Source of the DNA: Pseudomonas sp. IPO3778
Lineage (GTDB): Bacteria; Pseudomonadota; Gammaproteobacteria; Pseudomonadales; Pseudomonadaceae
Assembly (NCBI RefSeq): GCF_013386825.1
Contig: NZ_JACARC010000030.1
Span: 124,001 to 188,000 of the forward strand
Reading direction: 5' to 3'
DNA length: 64,000 nucleotides
Below, one piece after another: positions 45,448-54,253 of this stretch; within the stretch, counting starts at the first letter, position 1; each line of letters starts with the position of its first letter. The notes beneath the pieces were generated by a model. The model searched no databases. It was not told the DNA's origin and saw only the letters and a program-made list of their open reading frames with translations. Position numbers and translations under genes: made by a program.

Positions 45448-45688
45448 GATTGAGTTCCTTGCACCTGGTACAGCCTTTGTTGTTATCGAAGTTCGCTGTT
45501 TCTATGGGCAGCGATACATTCGTCCGTTATGGCCATAACAAACCCGGGTGCTTTTTTGCACAACGCTCAACTTGGTATTAACGATTTATATACACGCAGG
45601 GCGGGGCCGCTTAGTGACTAATACCAAGGGTGTATCAGGGGGTGGGGGAGAAAAGGGGATGTATTTAAAATCAGGGGGTTAATAAAGT
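45448..45688 (-). promoter_or_regulatory. upstream region of the GGGT-lipoprotein gene
   Basis: AT-rich region. CTTGGTATTA (45571-45580) and TAATACCAAG (45619-45628) form a perfect 10-bp inverted repeat with a 38-base spacer; the second arm lies in ACTAATAC (45617-45624), the same 8-mer found twice between rcpC and flp. Candidate operator of a shared regulator. Confidence 0.45.
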
Positions 45689-45712
45689 TAGCGGGCTATC
45701 AATAGCCCGCTA
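45689..45712 (-). terminator. hairpin after the MaoC gene
   Basis: TAGCGGGCTAT and its exact complement (45689-45699, 45702-45712) with two bases between them. On the minus strand it follows the MaoC stop by 27 bases; the T-run is poor (AACTTTATT), so its strength is doubtful. Confidence 0.6.
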
Positions 45713-45739
45713 TTACTTAAGGTGTATATATACAATTAA

Positions 45740-46588
45740 TCAGGAAATCGGGCGCCAGCGGCCAATCATATGTTCAATATCCCCGCTGCCCTTTAGTTGC
45801 AACTCGCCGCGGGAGCCGGCGGCACTGGTCAATAAGCTCACTTCGCCAGGTAAACGCACCGGTTTTTTGAATTCGACGTCTATTTCGATATTGGCCGCCG
45901 GCAAGTGCTCGCTCAGGGCGGCCAATGTGCGTGCCTTGTTCCATAACCCATGGGCGATGGCCTGGGGAAAGCCAAATAACTGGGCAGCGAGCGCACTCAA
46001 GTGAATCGGGTTGTAGTCGCCGGACACCCGGGCGTAGCGTCGCCCGATATCCGCGGGGGCTTTCCAGCGGGTCAACTCGCTGACGCTGGCAGCGGCCTGC
46101 ATTGGGTTATCCGCCGCAGCGCCATCGAGTTTCACCCCGCGACAGAGCATCCGGCTTTCGGCTTCCCAGAGCAGCCCCAGTGAATCCTCGACCGTGGTAA
46201 TGATGTCGAAGGTTGCGCCCTTGGCATGGGCCTGCAAATTCTGCGCGTAGACGCCCACCGTCAGGTCACTCACACCGCCCAACGGGCGCAGAATGCGGAT
46301 CCGGTTGCTCAGGTGGATCAACCCCAGCAGCGGAAAGGGGAACGCCTTGTCGGTGAGCAATTGCATCTGCAGGCCGAACGCCAGGATGTGCGGGTAGGTC
46401 GCCGGCAGCACAGGGCTCTCGGCAAACCCGCAGACCTTGCGATAGGCGGCCACCTCTTTGGGGTTCACGCTGACCCGGCAGCGCAACCCCTGCGCGGGCA
46501 ACGTGGTGCCGGTGATCTTGCGCTTGAGTGCCGCGCGCCAATACAGCGGCGGCAGAAAGGGGGTGCTGCCTAATGTGTGCCACTCCAT
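45740..46588 (-). CDS. MaoC-like (R)-hydratase
   Basis: 282 residues from the ATG at 46588. The C-terminal half is a hot-dog fold with the hydratase motif ARVSGDYNPIHLSALAAQLFGFPQAIAHGLW (Asp and His of the catalytic pair). The N-terminal half resembles a decayed hot-dog domain (YRKVCGFAESPVLPATYPHILAFGLQMQLLTD), as in double-hot-dog MaoC enzymes. It would hydrate enoyl-thioesters or the reverse. Starts two bases after the fabG stop, so they are coupled. Confidence 0.85.
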   Translation of the reverse strand: MEWHTLGSTPFLPPLYWRAALKRKITGTTLPAQGLRCRVSVNPKEVAAYRKVCGFAESPVLPATYPHILAFGLQMQLLTDKAFPFPLLGLIHLSNRIRILRPLGGVSDLTVGVYAQNLQAHAKGATFDIITTVEDSLGLLWEAESRMLCRGVKLDGAAADNPMQAAASVSELTRWKAPADIGRRYARVSGDYNPIHLSALAAQLFGFPQAIAHGLWNKARTLAALSEHLPAANIEIDVEFKKPVRLPGEVSLLTSAAGSRGELQLKGSGDIEHMIGRWRPIS

Positions 46589-46590
46589 GC

Positions 46591-47943
46591 TTACGCTCCC
46601 AATAGACTTTGCCCACACACCCGCAGCGCCTGCCCGCTGACTGCGCCAGAGCCAGGCTGACCGAGCCAGGCCACCGCTTCGGCGACGTCCTGGGGCAAAC
46701 CGCCCTGGCCCAGCGAACTCATGCGCCGCCCGGCTTCACGCAAGGCGAAGGGAATATGGGCGGTCATCTGGGTTTCGATAAAGCCTGGGGCCACGGCGTT
46801 GATGCTGATCCCGCGCTCACCCAGCAACGGCGCCCAGGCTTGCGCCAGGCCGATCAGCCCGGCCTTGCTCGCGGCGTAATTGGTTTGCCCGCGATTGCCG
46901 GCGATGCCGCTGATGGACGCCAGCAGCACCACGCGGCCGTTGTCGTGCAGGGTGCCGCTGTCCAGCAGCGCCTTGGTCAGCACTTGCGGGGCGTTGAGGT
47001 TGACCGCCAATACCGCGTCCCAATATTCAGGCGTCATGTTGGCCAGGGTTTTATCGCGGGTGATGCCGGCGTTGTGCACCACGATGTCGAGGCCGTCCGG
47101 CAGGTGTTCGATCAACTGGGTGGCGGCGTCTTCGGCGCAGATATCCAGGGCAATGCTGTGGGCGCCGAGGCGCGCGGCCAGGGCATCGAGGTCGGCTTTG
47201 GCGGGTGGCACGTCCAGCAGAATCACCTCGGCACCGTCACGGGCCAGGGTTTCAGCGATCGAGGCGCCGATGCCACGGGCGGCACCGGTCACCAGTGCCT
47301 TAAGCCCGGCGAGGGGGCGGGTCCAGTCCGCGACCTGGGTCGCGCAGGCCTTCAGGCGAATCACTTGCCCCGAGATGTAGGCACTTTTGGGCGAGAGGAA
47401 AAACCGCAACGCACCTTCCAACTGGTCTTCGGCACCGTCGCCCACGTACAGCAATTGCAGGACGCCGCCGCTGCGCAGTTCTTTCGCCAATGAGCGGCTG
47501 AAGCCTTCAAGGGCCCGCTGGGCGCTGGCGGCGAACGGGTCGCTGAGGCTTTCCGGCGCCCGGCCAAGGATCACCAGGTGCGCACTGTGGTCGAGATTTT
47601 TCATCAGCGGCTGAAAGAATTCCCGCAGCTGTTTGAGTTGATCGGTGTGCTGCAACTGGCTCGCATCGAACACCACGGCCTTGAGCTTGGGCCCGTGGCC
47701 GGGAATCCAGGGGGTGGCCGTGGACGGTTCGGTGCCGTAGCTATAGATAGCGTCGGTCAGCTTGTTGGCAAACGGCAGGATATGGGTCGCCAGCGGGCCA
47801 CCGCCGATCAGCAGCGCACCCTCCACCGGACGCAGGCGTCCGGCCTGCCAGCGTTCCAGGCGTACCGGTGACGGCAGGCCAATGGCGGCGACCAGGCGAT
47901 GGCCGAGGCTGGAGTTGGCGAAGTCGATATAACGGTCAGACAT
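46591..47943 (-). CDS. fabG: long-form 3-oxoacyl-ACP reductase (FabG-like)
   Basis: 450 residues, about 200 more than ordinary FabG: the extra N-terminal part (with GGGPLATHILPFANKL) is a decayed Rossmann domain, as in high-molecular-weight FabG4-type reductases. The catalytic domain has cofactor loop TGAARGIG (219-226), NAGI, Ser in LASISGIAGNRGQ and Y356-x3-K360 (YAASK). It reduces 3-oxoacyl-thioesters, perhaps CoA-linked given the thiolase beside it. Divergent from the thiolase gene and followed by maoC. Confidence 0.88.
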   Translation of the reverse strand: MSDRYIDFANSSLGHRLVAAIGLPSPVRLERWQAGRLRPVEGALLIGGGPLATHILPFANKLTDAIYSYGTEPSTATPWIPGHGPKLKAVVFDASQLQHTDQLKQLREFFQPLMKNLDHSAHLVILGRAPESLSDPFAASAQRALEGFSRSLAKELRSGGVLQLLYVGDGAEDQLEGALRFFLSPKSAYISGQVIRLKACATQVADWTRPLAGLKALVTGAARGIGASIAETLARDGAEVILLDVPPAKADLDALAARLGAHSIALDICAEDAATQLIEHLPDGLDIVVHNAGITRDKTLANMTPEYWDAVLAVNLNAPQVLTKALLDSGTLHDNGRVVLLASISGIAGNRGQTNYAASKAGLIGLAQAWAPLLGERGISINAVAPGFIETQMTAHIPFALREAGRRMSSLGQGGLPQDVAEAVAWLGQPGSGAVSGQALRVCGQSLLGA

Positions 47944-48057
47944 GGAACGCTCTCCGAGTGCTGGGGTTCAAACGGTGGACCATCAAGAGGTGAAAGTCGT
48001 TCGATTGAGCCTAGGCTAGTCTCAAAGACTCACCCCACAACCTTCAGGGAGCTTTCC
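47944..48057. promoter_or_regulatory. divergent fabG / thiolase promoter region
   Basis: 114 bases between divergent starts. TTGAGC-N17-class spacing to CTAGTC is visible near 48004 toward the thiolase, but I would not assign boxes firmly. Confidence 0.35.
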
Positions 48058-49335
48058 ATGACTCAATTGCGCCGTGTAGCGATCATTGGCGGTAACCGCA
48101 TCCCCTTCGCCCGCTCCAATGGCCCTTACGCCACGGCGAGTAACCAGGCGATGTTGACGGCGGCGCTGGAGGGCCTGATCGAACGCTACAACCTGCACGG
48201 CCTGCGCATGGGCGAGGTGGCCGCCGGTGCGGTGCTCAAGCATTCCCGGGACTTCAACCTGACCCGCGAGTGTGTGCTGGGCTCGCGCCTGTCGCCGCAA
48301 ACCCCGGCCTACGATATTCAGCAGGCCTGTGGAACGGGCCTGGAAGCGGCCTTGCTGGTGGCGAACAAGATTGCGCTGGGGCAGATCGAATGCGGGATTG
48401 CCGGCGGCGTCGACACCACGTCCGACGCGCCCATCGGGGTGAATGAAGGCCTGCGCAAAATCCTGCTGCAAGCCAACCGCAGCAAATCCATGGCGGATAA
48501 ATTAAAAGTCCTGTTACAACTTCGTCCCCATCACCTCAAGCCAGAACTGCCGCGCAATGGCGAACCGCGCACCGGTTTGTCCATGGGCCAGCATTGCGAG
48601 TTGATGGCGCAGACCTGGCAGATTCCCCGCGCCGAGCAGGATCAGTTGGCGCTGGAAAGCCACCAGAAAATGGCCGCGTCCTATGCCGAAGGCTGGCACA
48701 ACGATTTGCTGACGCCCTTTCTCGGCCTGACCCGCGACAACAACCTGCGCCCCGACCTGACCCTGGAAAAACTCGCCAGCCTCAAGCCCGCCTTCGAGCG
48801 CAGCGAAAAAGGCACCCTCACCGCCGGCAATTCGACGCCGCTGACCGACGGTGCCTCGCTGGTGCTGCTGGGCAGTGAAGCCTGGGCCAAGGAGCGCGGC
48901 TTGCCGATCCTGGCTTACCTGCGTGATGGCGAAGCGGCTGCGGTGGATTTCGTCAACGGTGCCGAAGGCCTGCTGATGGCACCGGTGTATGCCGTGCCAC
49001 GCTTGTTGGCCAGGAACGGTCTGACGCTGCAGGACTTCGATTACTACGAGATCCACGAAGCGTTCGCCGCCCAAGTGTTGTGCACGCTGAAGGCCTGGGA
49101 AGACCCGGAATACTGCAAGACCCGCCTCGGGCTGGATGCGCCGCTGGGCGCCATCGACCGCAGCCGGTTGAACGTCAAGGGCAGTTCGTTGGCCGCCGGG
49201 CATCCGTTTGCGGCCACCGGCGGGCGTATCGTCGCCAACCTGGCCAAACTGTTGGACGCGGCCGGGAAGGGCCGGGGCCTGATCTCGATCTGTGCTGCCG
49301 GGGGCCAGGGCGTCACGGCGATTATTGAGCGCTGA
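48058..49335 (+). CDS. acetyl-CoA C-acyltransferase (FadI-like thiolase)
   Basis: 425 residues from the ATG at 48058 (RBS AGGGAG). Thiolase fold with nucleophile Cys91 in QQACGTGLEAALL, His in YEIHEAFAAQV, GHPFAATGGRI and the second Cys in SICAAGGQG. The length and sequence pattern are of the FadI branch rather than PhaA. Acts in cleavage or Claisen condensation of acyl-CoA. Its divergent partners FabG and MaoC would carry out the next two steps of the same cycle in either direction. Confidence 0.9.
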   Translation: MTQLRRVAIIGGNRIPFARSNGPYATASNQAMLTAALEGLIERYNLHGLRMGEVAAGAVLKHSRDFNLTRECVLGSRLSPQTPAYDIQQACGTGLEAALLVANKIALGQIECGIAGGVDTTSDAPIGVNEGLRKILLQANRSKSMADKLKVLLQLRPHHLKPELPRNGEPRTGLSMGQHCELMAQTWQIPRAEQDQLALESHQKMAASYAEGWHNDLLTPFLGLTRDNNLRPDLTLEKLASLKPAFERSEKGTLTAGNSTPLTDGASLVLLGSEAWAKERGLPILAYLRDGEAAAVDFVNGAEGLLMAPVYAVPRLLARNGLTLQDFDYYEIHEAFAAQVLCTLKAWEDPEYCKTRLGLDAPLGAIDRSRLNVKGSSLAAGHPFAATGGRIVANLAKLLDAAGKGRGLISICAAGGQGVTAIIER

Positions 49336-49360
49336 ATTGTACTGTTGATGAACAACAACC

Positions 49361-49464
49361 CCTGTAGGCGCGAGCTTGCTCGCGAAGGTCGTTAACGATG
49401 ACGCTGGCATCCTGAATCAACGCGGCGCCCTCGGGTTTTTCGCGAGCAAGCTCGCTCCTCAGGG
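49361..49464. repeat. REPIN (TGTAGGCGCGAGCTTGCTCGCG type)
   Basis: Arms 49361-49386 and 49439-49463. The right arm has lost one base against its relatives (CTCCTCAGG instead of CTCCTACAGG). Between the thiolase and RIO1 genes. Confidence 0.85.
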
Positions 49465-49600
49465 GATTGCGGATTAATCTGGCATATTGGATGCATTCTT
49501 AAGCGGTCAAAGGTCGGTACCCTCTCCCCGCGGCGAGAGGATTGCCGTATAACGAGTGCCATACGCGTGTTTGGTAATAAAGGACCCACAATAAAAGCTG

Positions 49601-50500
49601 ATGAAGACTCCTAAACGCATTGAACCCCTGATCGAGGACGGTCTGGTCGACGAGGTGCTGCGCCCACTCATGAGTGGTAAAGAAGCAGCTGTTTACGTGG
49701 TGCGCTGCGGCAACGAGTTACGTTGCGCCAAGGTCTACAAGGAGGCGAATAAACGAAGTTTTCGTCAGGCGTCCGAATACCAGGAAGGCCGCAAGGTCCG
49801 CAACAGCCGTCAGGCCCGGGCCATGGCCAAGGGCTCCAAGTTCGGCAAGAAAGAAACCGAAGACGCCTGGCAGAACGCTGAGGTCGCGGCGTTGTTTCGC
49901 CTGGCCGGTGCGGGCGTTCGCGTGCCCAAGCCGTACGACTTCCTTGAAGGCGTGCTGCTGATGGAGTTGGTCGCCGATGAATACGGTGACGCGGCGCCAC
50001 GGTTGAATGACGTGACGCTGGACCCGGACCAGGCCCGCGAATACCACGCCTTCCTGATTACCCAGATCGTGCTGATGTTGTGTACCGGCTTGGTGCACGG
50101 TGACCTTTCCGAGTTCAACGTGCTGCTGACGCCGACGGGCCCGGTGATCATCGACCTGCCCCAGGCGGTGGATGCGGCAGGCAACAACCACGCGTTCAGC
50201 ATGCTGGAGCGGGATGTGGGCAACATGGCTTCCTATTTCGGGCGCTTTGCCCCGGAATTGAAGAAGACCAAGTACGCCAAGGAGATGTGGGCGCTGTACG
50301 AAGCCGGCACTCTGCACCCGGCCAGCGTCTTGACCGGCGAGTTCGACGAGCCGGAAGAGTTGGCTGACGTGGGCGGGGTTATCCGCGAGATCGAAGCGGC
50401 GCGGCTCGATGAAGAGCGTCGCCAGGCGATTCGCGCGGCAGACGATGCACCTCCGAGCAAAGCCTCGGAAGAGCCTCCACCGCCGCCCTGGATGCAGTGA
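49601..50500 (+). CDS. RIO1-family serine protein kinase
   Basis: 299 residues. RIO-type kinase with SGKEAAVYVVRC (flexible loop), Lys in LRCAKVYK, catalytic LVHGDLSEFNVLL (HxD) and metal-binding VIIDLPQAVD. RIO kinases are best known from ribosome maturation in archaea and eukaryotes; bacterial ones are little studied. The C-terminus is charged and ends in a run of Pro (EEPPPPPWMQ). AAGGA lies about 17 bases from the ATG, longer than usual, and no other start fits the conserved N-terminus better. Confidence 0.9.
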   Translation: MKTPKRIEPLIEDGLVDEVLRPLMSGKEAAVYVVRCGNELRCAKVYKEANKRSFRQASEYQEGRKVRNSRQARAMAKGSKFGKKETEDAWQNAEVAALFRLAGAGVRVPKPYDFLEGVLLMELVADEYGDAAPRLNDVTLDPDQAREYHAFLITQIVLMLCTGLVHGDLSEFNVLLTPTGPVIIDLPQAVDAAGNNHAFSMLERDVGNMASYFGRFAPELKKTKYAKEMWALYEAGTLHPASVLTGEFDEPEELADVGGVIREIEAARLDEERRQAIRAADDAPPSKASEEPPPPPWMQ

Positions 50501-50522
50501 TCCAACGGCGAGTGGATGTCCA

Positions 50523-50616
50523 AATGTGGGAGCGGGCTTGCTCGCGAATGCGTAGTGTCAGTCAATACATCAGTTGACTGATCCACCGCTTTCGCGAGCA
50601 AGCCCGCTCCCACATT
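50523..50616. repeat. REPIN (GTGGGAGCGGGCTTGCTCGCG type)
   Basis: Exactly complementary arms 50523-50548 and 50591-50616. The core mixes the GTGGGAG head of one type with the TTGCTCGCGAA tail of another, so it is a fourth subtype in the window. Confidence 0.88.
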
Positions 50617-50641
50617 GTTATGTGCAGTCAGTTAAATCTCT

Positions 50642-51043
50642 TCAGGCGCAACAACTGCCCGACGCCAACTCCTTGAGAATCGGGCAATCCGGCCGGTGGT
50701 CACCCTGGCAGTGCTCCACCAGGTCCTGCAACGTATCGCGCAATTGCCCCAACTCGCGGATCTTCTGGTTCAGCTCATCGATATGCTGGCGGGCCAGTGC
50801 CTTGACGTCGGCACTTGCGCGCCCGCGGTCTTGCCAGAGGGTCAGCAGCTTGCCGACTTCCTCAAGGGAAAACCCCAAATCCCGCGAACGCTTGATAAAC
50901 GCCAGGGTGTGCAAATCGTCGGCGCCATAAATGCGGTAGCCGCTGTCGGTGCGATGGGCCGCTTTCAACAAACCGATGGACTCGTAATAACGAATCATCT
51001 TGGCGCTCAGGCCGCTGTGGCGTGCTGCTTGGCCAATGTTCAT
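50642..51043 (-). CDS. cueR: CueR copper-responsive regulator
   Basis: MerR-family activator that senses Cu(I). 133 residues. The N-terminal HTH ([26 protein letters not shown]) is followed by a dimer helix and the metal loop with Cys112 and Cys120, at CueR spacing, plus a terminal GSCCA. Its ATG overlaps the copA stop (ATGA), so the regulator is made from the copA transcript that it activates. Two matching operators lie at 53278-53302 and 53907-53933. Confidence 0.95.
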   Translation of the reverse strand: MNIGQAARHSGLSAKMIRYYESIGLLKAAHRTDSGYRIYGADDLHTLAFIKRSRDLGFSLEEVGKLLTLWQDRGRASADVKALARQHIDELNQKIRELGQLRDTLQDLVEHCQGDHRPDCPILKELASGSCCA

Positions 51044-53241
51044 GGACGCTCGTCCTCCAGATCCTTGGGTTTCCAGGTTTTCAACAACAGTGCGTTGCTC
51101 ACCACGCTGACGCTGGACAGGGCCATGGCCGCACCCGCCATGACCGGGTTAAGCAAGCCGAAGGCGGCGAGCGGAATACCGATCAAGTTATACACAAAGG
51201 CCCAGAACAGATTCTGACGAATTTTCGCATAGGTTTTGCGGCTGATTTCCAGGGCGGCGGGCACCAGCCTTGGGTCGCCACGCATCAGGGTAATGCCGGC
51301 CGCGTGCATGGCCACGTCGGTGCCGCCGCCCATGGCGATGCCGATATCGGCGGCGGCCAGGGCCGGCGCGTCGTTGATGCCGTCGCCGACCATCGCCACG
51401 ACGCCGGTCTTTTTCAGCTCGGCGACGGTGGCGGCCTTGTCGGCAGGCAGCACCTCGGCGTGCACGTCGTCGATGCCCAGGGCTTCGGCGACCACGCGGG
51501 CACTGCCACGGTTATCGCCGGTCAACAGGTGGCTGCTGATATGCCGCGCCTTGAGTTGTCGTATCGCTTGCAGGGCGCCCGGTTTAAGCGTGTCGCCAAA
51601 GGCAAACAAGCCCAGCACACGTGGCTGCGGGCCTTGCTCGATCAGCCAGGACAACGTGCGGCCCTCGGCCTCCCAGGCGCGGGCCGAGTCGGCGAGGTCG
51701 CCGGTGCTCAAACCGGTGTCTTCCAGCAGGCGACGGTTGCCCAGGGCCAGTTGCCGACCGTCGAGGGTGCCGGCAATGCCACGCCCGGTAAGGGATTGGC
51801 TGGCGCTGACATCGGCCACGTTCAGGCCTTGTTCGGCACAGGCATCGAGCACCGCCTTGGCCAATGGGTGTTCACTGCCGCGTTGCAGTGCGCCGGCTTG
51901 TTGCAGCAGGGCCGCTTCATTGCCATCGACGGCCGCCAGGTGCGCAATTTTGGGGGCGCCGGAGGTCAGGGTGCCGGTCTTGTCGAACACCACGGCGCTG
52001 ACTTCGTGGGCACGCTCCAGGGCTTCGGCGTCCTTGATCAGGATGCCGTGGCGAGCGGCGACGCCGGTACCGGCCATGATGGCGGTGGGCGTGGCCAGGC
52101 CAAGGGCGCAGGGGCAGGCGATCACCAAGACGGTCACGGCATTGATCAGCGCGACCTCCAGCGGGGCGCCATACAGCCACCAGCCGATCAGCGTGGCCAA
52201 GGCCAGCACCAAGACCACCGGCACAAACACCTGGCTGACTTTATCCACCAGTTTCTGGATCGGTGCCTTGGCCGCCTGGGCGTCTTCCACCAGGCGGATG
52301 ATTCGCGCCAATACGCTTTCTGCGCCAAGGGCCAGGGTGCGCACCAGCAGCCGGCCTTCGCCGTTGATGGCGCCGCCGGTGACGGTATCGCCCGGCTGTT
52401 TCGGCACCGGCAGGCTTTCACCGCTGATCAGGGCTTCATCGGCGTGGCTTTGGCCTTCGACCACTTCACCGTCCACCGGGAAACGTTCGCCGGGCTTGAC
52501 CAGCACCAGGTCATTCAGCTTGAGGGCGGTGATGGCAACGTCTTGTTCGCGGCCATCGATCACCTGAATCGCCCGCTCCGGGCGCAAGGCTTCCAGGGCG
52601 CGAATAGCGCTGGCGGTCTGGCGTTTGGCGCGGCTTTCCAGGTATTTGCCCAGCAGCACCAGGGCAATCACCACCGCCGACGCTTCGAAATACAGGTGCG
52701 GCATATGGCCCGCGGTTGCGGTGAGCCATTCATAAATACTCAGGCCGTAACCGGCGCTGGTACCAATGGCCACCAGCAGGTCCATATTGCCGGCCCCGGC
52801 GCGCACGGCTTTCCAGGCGGCGATATAGAAGCGCGCACCGAAGATGAACTGCACCGGAGTGGCCAGGGCGAACTGAACCCAGGCCGGCAGCATCCAGTGC
52901 AGGCCGAAGGGTTGCACCAGCATCGGCAGCACCAACGGCGCGGCAAGCAGGATCGCCAGCAACAGCGACCAACGCTCATGGCTCAGCCGTTGTTCCTGGC
53001 TGGCCTGGGTGGCGGTTTCGCTTTGGGGCAGGGTGGCGGTGTAGCCGGCCTTGTCGACGGCGGCGATCAGGACGTCGGGGTCCATTTGGCCGAGCACTTC
53101 AATATGGGCGCGTTCGTTGGCCAGGTTGACGCTGACGCTTTGCACCCCGGGCACTTTGCCCAGTGCCCGTTCAACCCGACCGGCGCAGCTGGCGCAGGTC
53201 ATGCCGCTGATGGGCAGGTCGAAAGTGGTGGATCCGTTCAT
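51040..53241 (-). CDS. copA: Cu(I)-exporting P1B-type ATPase
   Basis: Pumps cytoplasmic copper across the inner membrane. 733 residues from the ATG at 53241. One N-terminal metal-binding domain (GMTCASC, Cys16/19), eight helices, the transport motif [11 protein letters not shown], phosphorylation site [21 protein letters not shown] with the nucleotide-domain HP nearby (SEHPLAKA), and [20 protein letters not shown]. Called cueA in P. putida. Upstream operator at 53278-53302; forms an operon with cueR. Confidence 0.96.
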   Translation of the reverse strand: MNGSTTFDLPISGMTCASCAGRVERALGKVPGVQSVSVNLANERAHIEVLGQMDPDVLIAAVDKAGYTATLPQSETATQASQEQRLSHERWSLLLAILLAAPLVLPMLVQPFGLHWMLPAWVQFALATPVQFIFGARFYIAAWKAVRAGAGNMDLLVAIGTSAGYGLSIYEWLTATAGHMPHLYFEASAVVIALVLLGKYLESRAKRQTASAIRALEALRPERAIQVIDGREQDVAITALKLNDLVLVKPGERFPVDGEVVEGQSHADEALISGESLPVPKQPGDTVTGGAINGEGRLLVRTLALGAESVLARIIRLVEDAQAAKAPIQKLVDKVSQVFVPVVLVLALATLIGWWLYGAPLEVALINAVTVLVIACPCALGLATPTAIMAGTGVAARHGILIKDAEALERAHEVSAVVFDKTGTLTSGAPKIAHLAAVDGNEAALLQQAGALQRGSEHPLAKAVLDACAEQGLNVADVSASQSLTGRGIAGTLDGRQLALGNRRLLEDTGLSTGDLADSARAWEAEGRTLSWLIEQGPQPRVLGLFAFGDTLKPGALQAIRQLKARHISSHLLTGDNRGSARVVAEALGIDDVHAEVLPADKAATVAELKKTGVVAMVGDGINDAPALAAADIGIAMGGGTDVAMHAAGITLMRGDPRLVPAALEISRKTYAKIRQNLFWAFVYNLIGIPLAAFGLLNPVMAGAAMALSSVSVVSNALLLKTWKPKDLEDERP

Positions 53242-53277
53242 GGGCAGTACTCCAAGAGAGATTGCCCTTAGGATCAA

Positions 53278-53302
53278 CCTTGACCTGTGGGGAAGGTCAA
53301 GG
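53278..53302 (-). promoter_or_regulatory. CueR-type operator/promoter of copA
   Basis: Perfect dyad CCTTGACCT-N7-AGGTCAAGG. Read on the minus strand it begins with a -35 TTGACC and leaves the long 19-20-base spacer typical of MerR-family promoters before a weak -10 (GATCCT or ATCCTA). It ends 36 bases from the copA ATG. Confidence 0.8.
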
Positions 53303-53311
53303 CGCTTTTTT

Positions 53312-53428
53312 ACTGTAGGAGCGAGGGGGACGCCTAGTTCTTGCTCGCGAAAAGCCTGAGGGCACCGCGTTTATCCAGAATGAGCGCGTCATCGTTGACG
53401 TTTTTCGCGAGCAAGCTCGCTCCTACAG
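53312..53428. repeat. REPIN with an interrupted left arm
   Basis: The right arm (53402-53428) is an ordinary GTAGGAGCGAGCTTGCTCGCGAA complement. The left arm is split: GTAGGAGCGAG, then 14 foreign bases (53326-53339), then CTTGCTCGCGAAAA. Confidence 0.85.
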
Positions 53429-53438
53429 GTTTTGGCGG

Positions 53439-53819
53439 CTAGTACTCCAGTGCCGCCGGCTTCAGGTACATGCCGTCCGGCCCTTGTGCGATACGCAACT
53501 TGCGCACGTCGCCTGCCTTCAAGGTGATGTTCTGCGCCGGTGGCGCGAGCATGCCCGGCAAACAGCCCGCCGACTGGCCCGGCAACAACTTCAGGCGCAG
53601 CGACACATTCCCGGCCGGCAAATTGAACGAGGTGGCCTGCTCCTGGAACAGCCGCCCGGCCAACTGGTCCTGAATGTACAAGCCAATCTCGCAGTTGGTC
53701 GGCACTTCCAGGCGCTCCCGGGAAATGATCAGCACCGCATAATCTTCATCCGCGCTGGCCGGTGGCACAGCAGCAAACAAGCCCAACAGGCTGACAAGGC
53801 CAAAAAACGACCAGCGCAT
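53439..53819 (-). CDS. small periplasmic protein divergent from copZ
   Basis: 126 residues from the ATG at 53819 (CGGAG upstream). Signal peptide MRWSFFGLVSLLGLFAAVPPASA. The mature protein has two Cys in the middle (NCEIGLYIQD, SAGCLPGML), strands such as FNLPAGNVSLRLKLLPG and ends near RKLRIAQGPDGMYLKPAALEY. I do not recognise the family; it has no Met/His-rich copper motif. It lies between copA and copZ, divergent from copZ, with no operator of its own seen on its side. Confidence 0.75.
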   Translation of the reverse strand: MRWSFFGLVSLLGLFAAVPPASADEDYAVLIISRERLEVPTNCEIGLYIQDQLAGRLFQEQATSFNLPAGNVSLRLKLLPGQSAGCLPGMLAPPAQNITLKAGDVRKLRIAQGPDGMYLKPAALEY

Positions 53820-53906
53820 GGCGAATTCTCCGAGGTTCACATCGTGGATAGGTGCAGCTTGGCCGAGGGCGCGAATGAATGCCAGCCCGGCCGATATTTT
53901 CAGAAC

Positions 53907-53933
53907 TTGACCTTGCCATCGTGGCAAGGTCAA
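53907..53933 (+). promoter_or_regulatory. CueR-type operator/promoter of copZ
   Basis: Perfect dyad TTGACCTTGCCA-TCG-TGGCAAGGTCAA. -35 TTGACC at 53907, a 19-base spacer and a -10-like AAAACT at 53932-53937. The copZ ATG follows 33 bases after the dyad. Stronger symmetry than the copA site. Confidence 0.85.
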
Positions 53934-53966
53934 AACTTGCGGCAACCTCATCAAAGGAGTCATGTC

Positions 53967-54167
53967 ATGCAAGTATTCAGCGTTGAAGGAATGACCTGCG
54001 GCCACTGTGTTCGCTCGGTAACCCAGGCGGTGCAGGGCAAGGACCCGGCGGCCAGCGTACGCGTTGACCTCGCGGCAAAGGAAGTCGGCGTGGAAAGCAG
54101 CCTGCTGTCGCCGGCGGAGGTGATCAACCTGATCAGCGAAGAAGGCTACAGCGTCAAGCTCGCCTGA
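53967..54167 (+). CDS. copZ: CopZ copper chaperone
   Basis: 66-residue HMA-domain protein that carries Cu(I) in the cytoplasm and hands it to CopA or CueR. Metal site GMTCGHC (Cys11 and Cys14). ATG at 53967 behind AAAGGAG; an ATG five bases earlier is out of frame. Own CueR-type promoter just upstream (53907-53933). Confidence 0.95.
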   Translation: MQVFSVEGMTCGHCVRSVTQAVQGKDPAASVRVDLAAKEVGVESSLLSPAEVINLISEEGYSVKLA

Positions 54168-54253
54168 TTTTCTGATAGTTAGCGAGCTAACTTAATGTTC
54201 AAGGCACCCATGCCCGGCTAGACTGTCGGGCTGCCGACTCTTCCAGGTGCCTG

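Noticed and set aside
45740..49335. Polyhydroxyalkanoate synthesis locus
   Set aside because: No phaC, phaZ or phasin gene is present; thiolase and reductase belong to FadI-like and long FabG branches.
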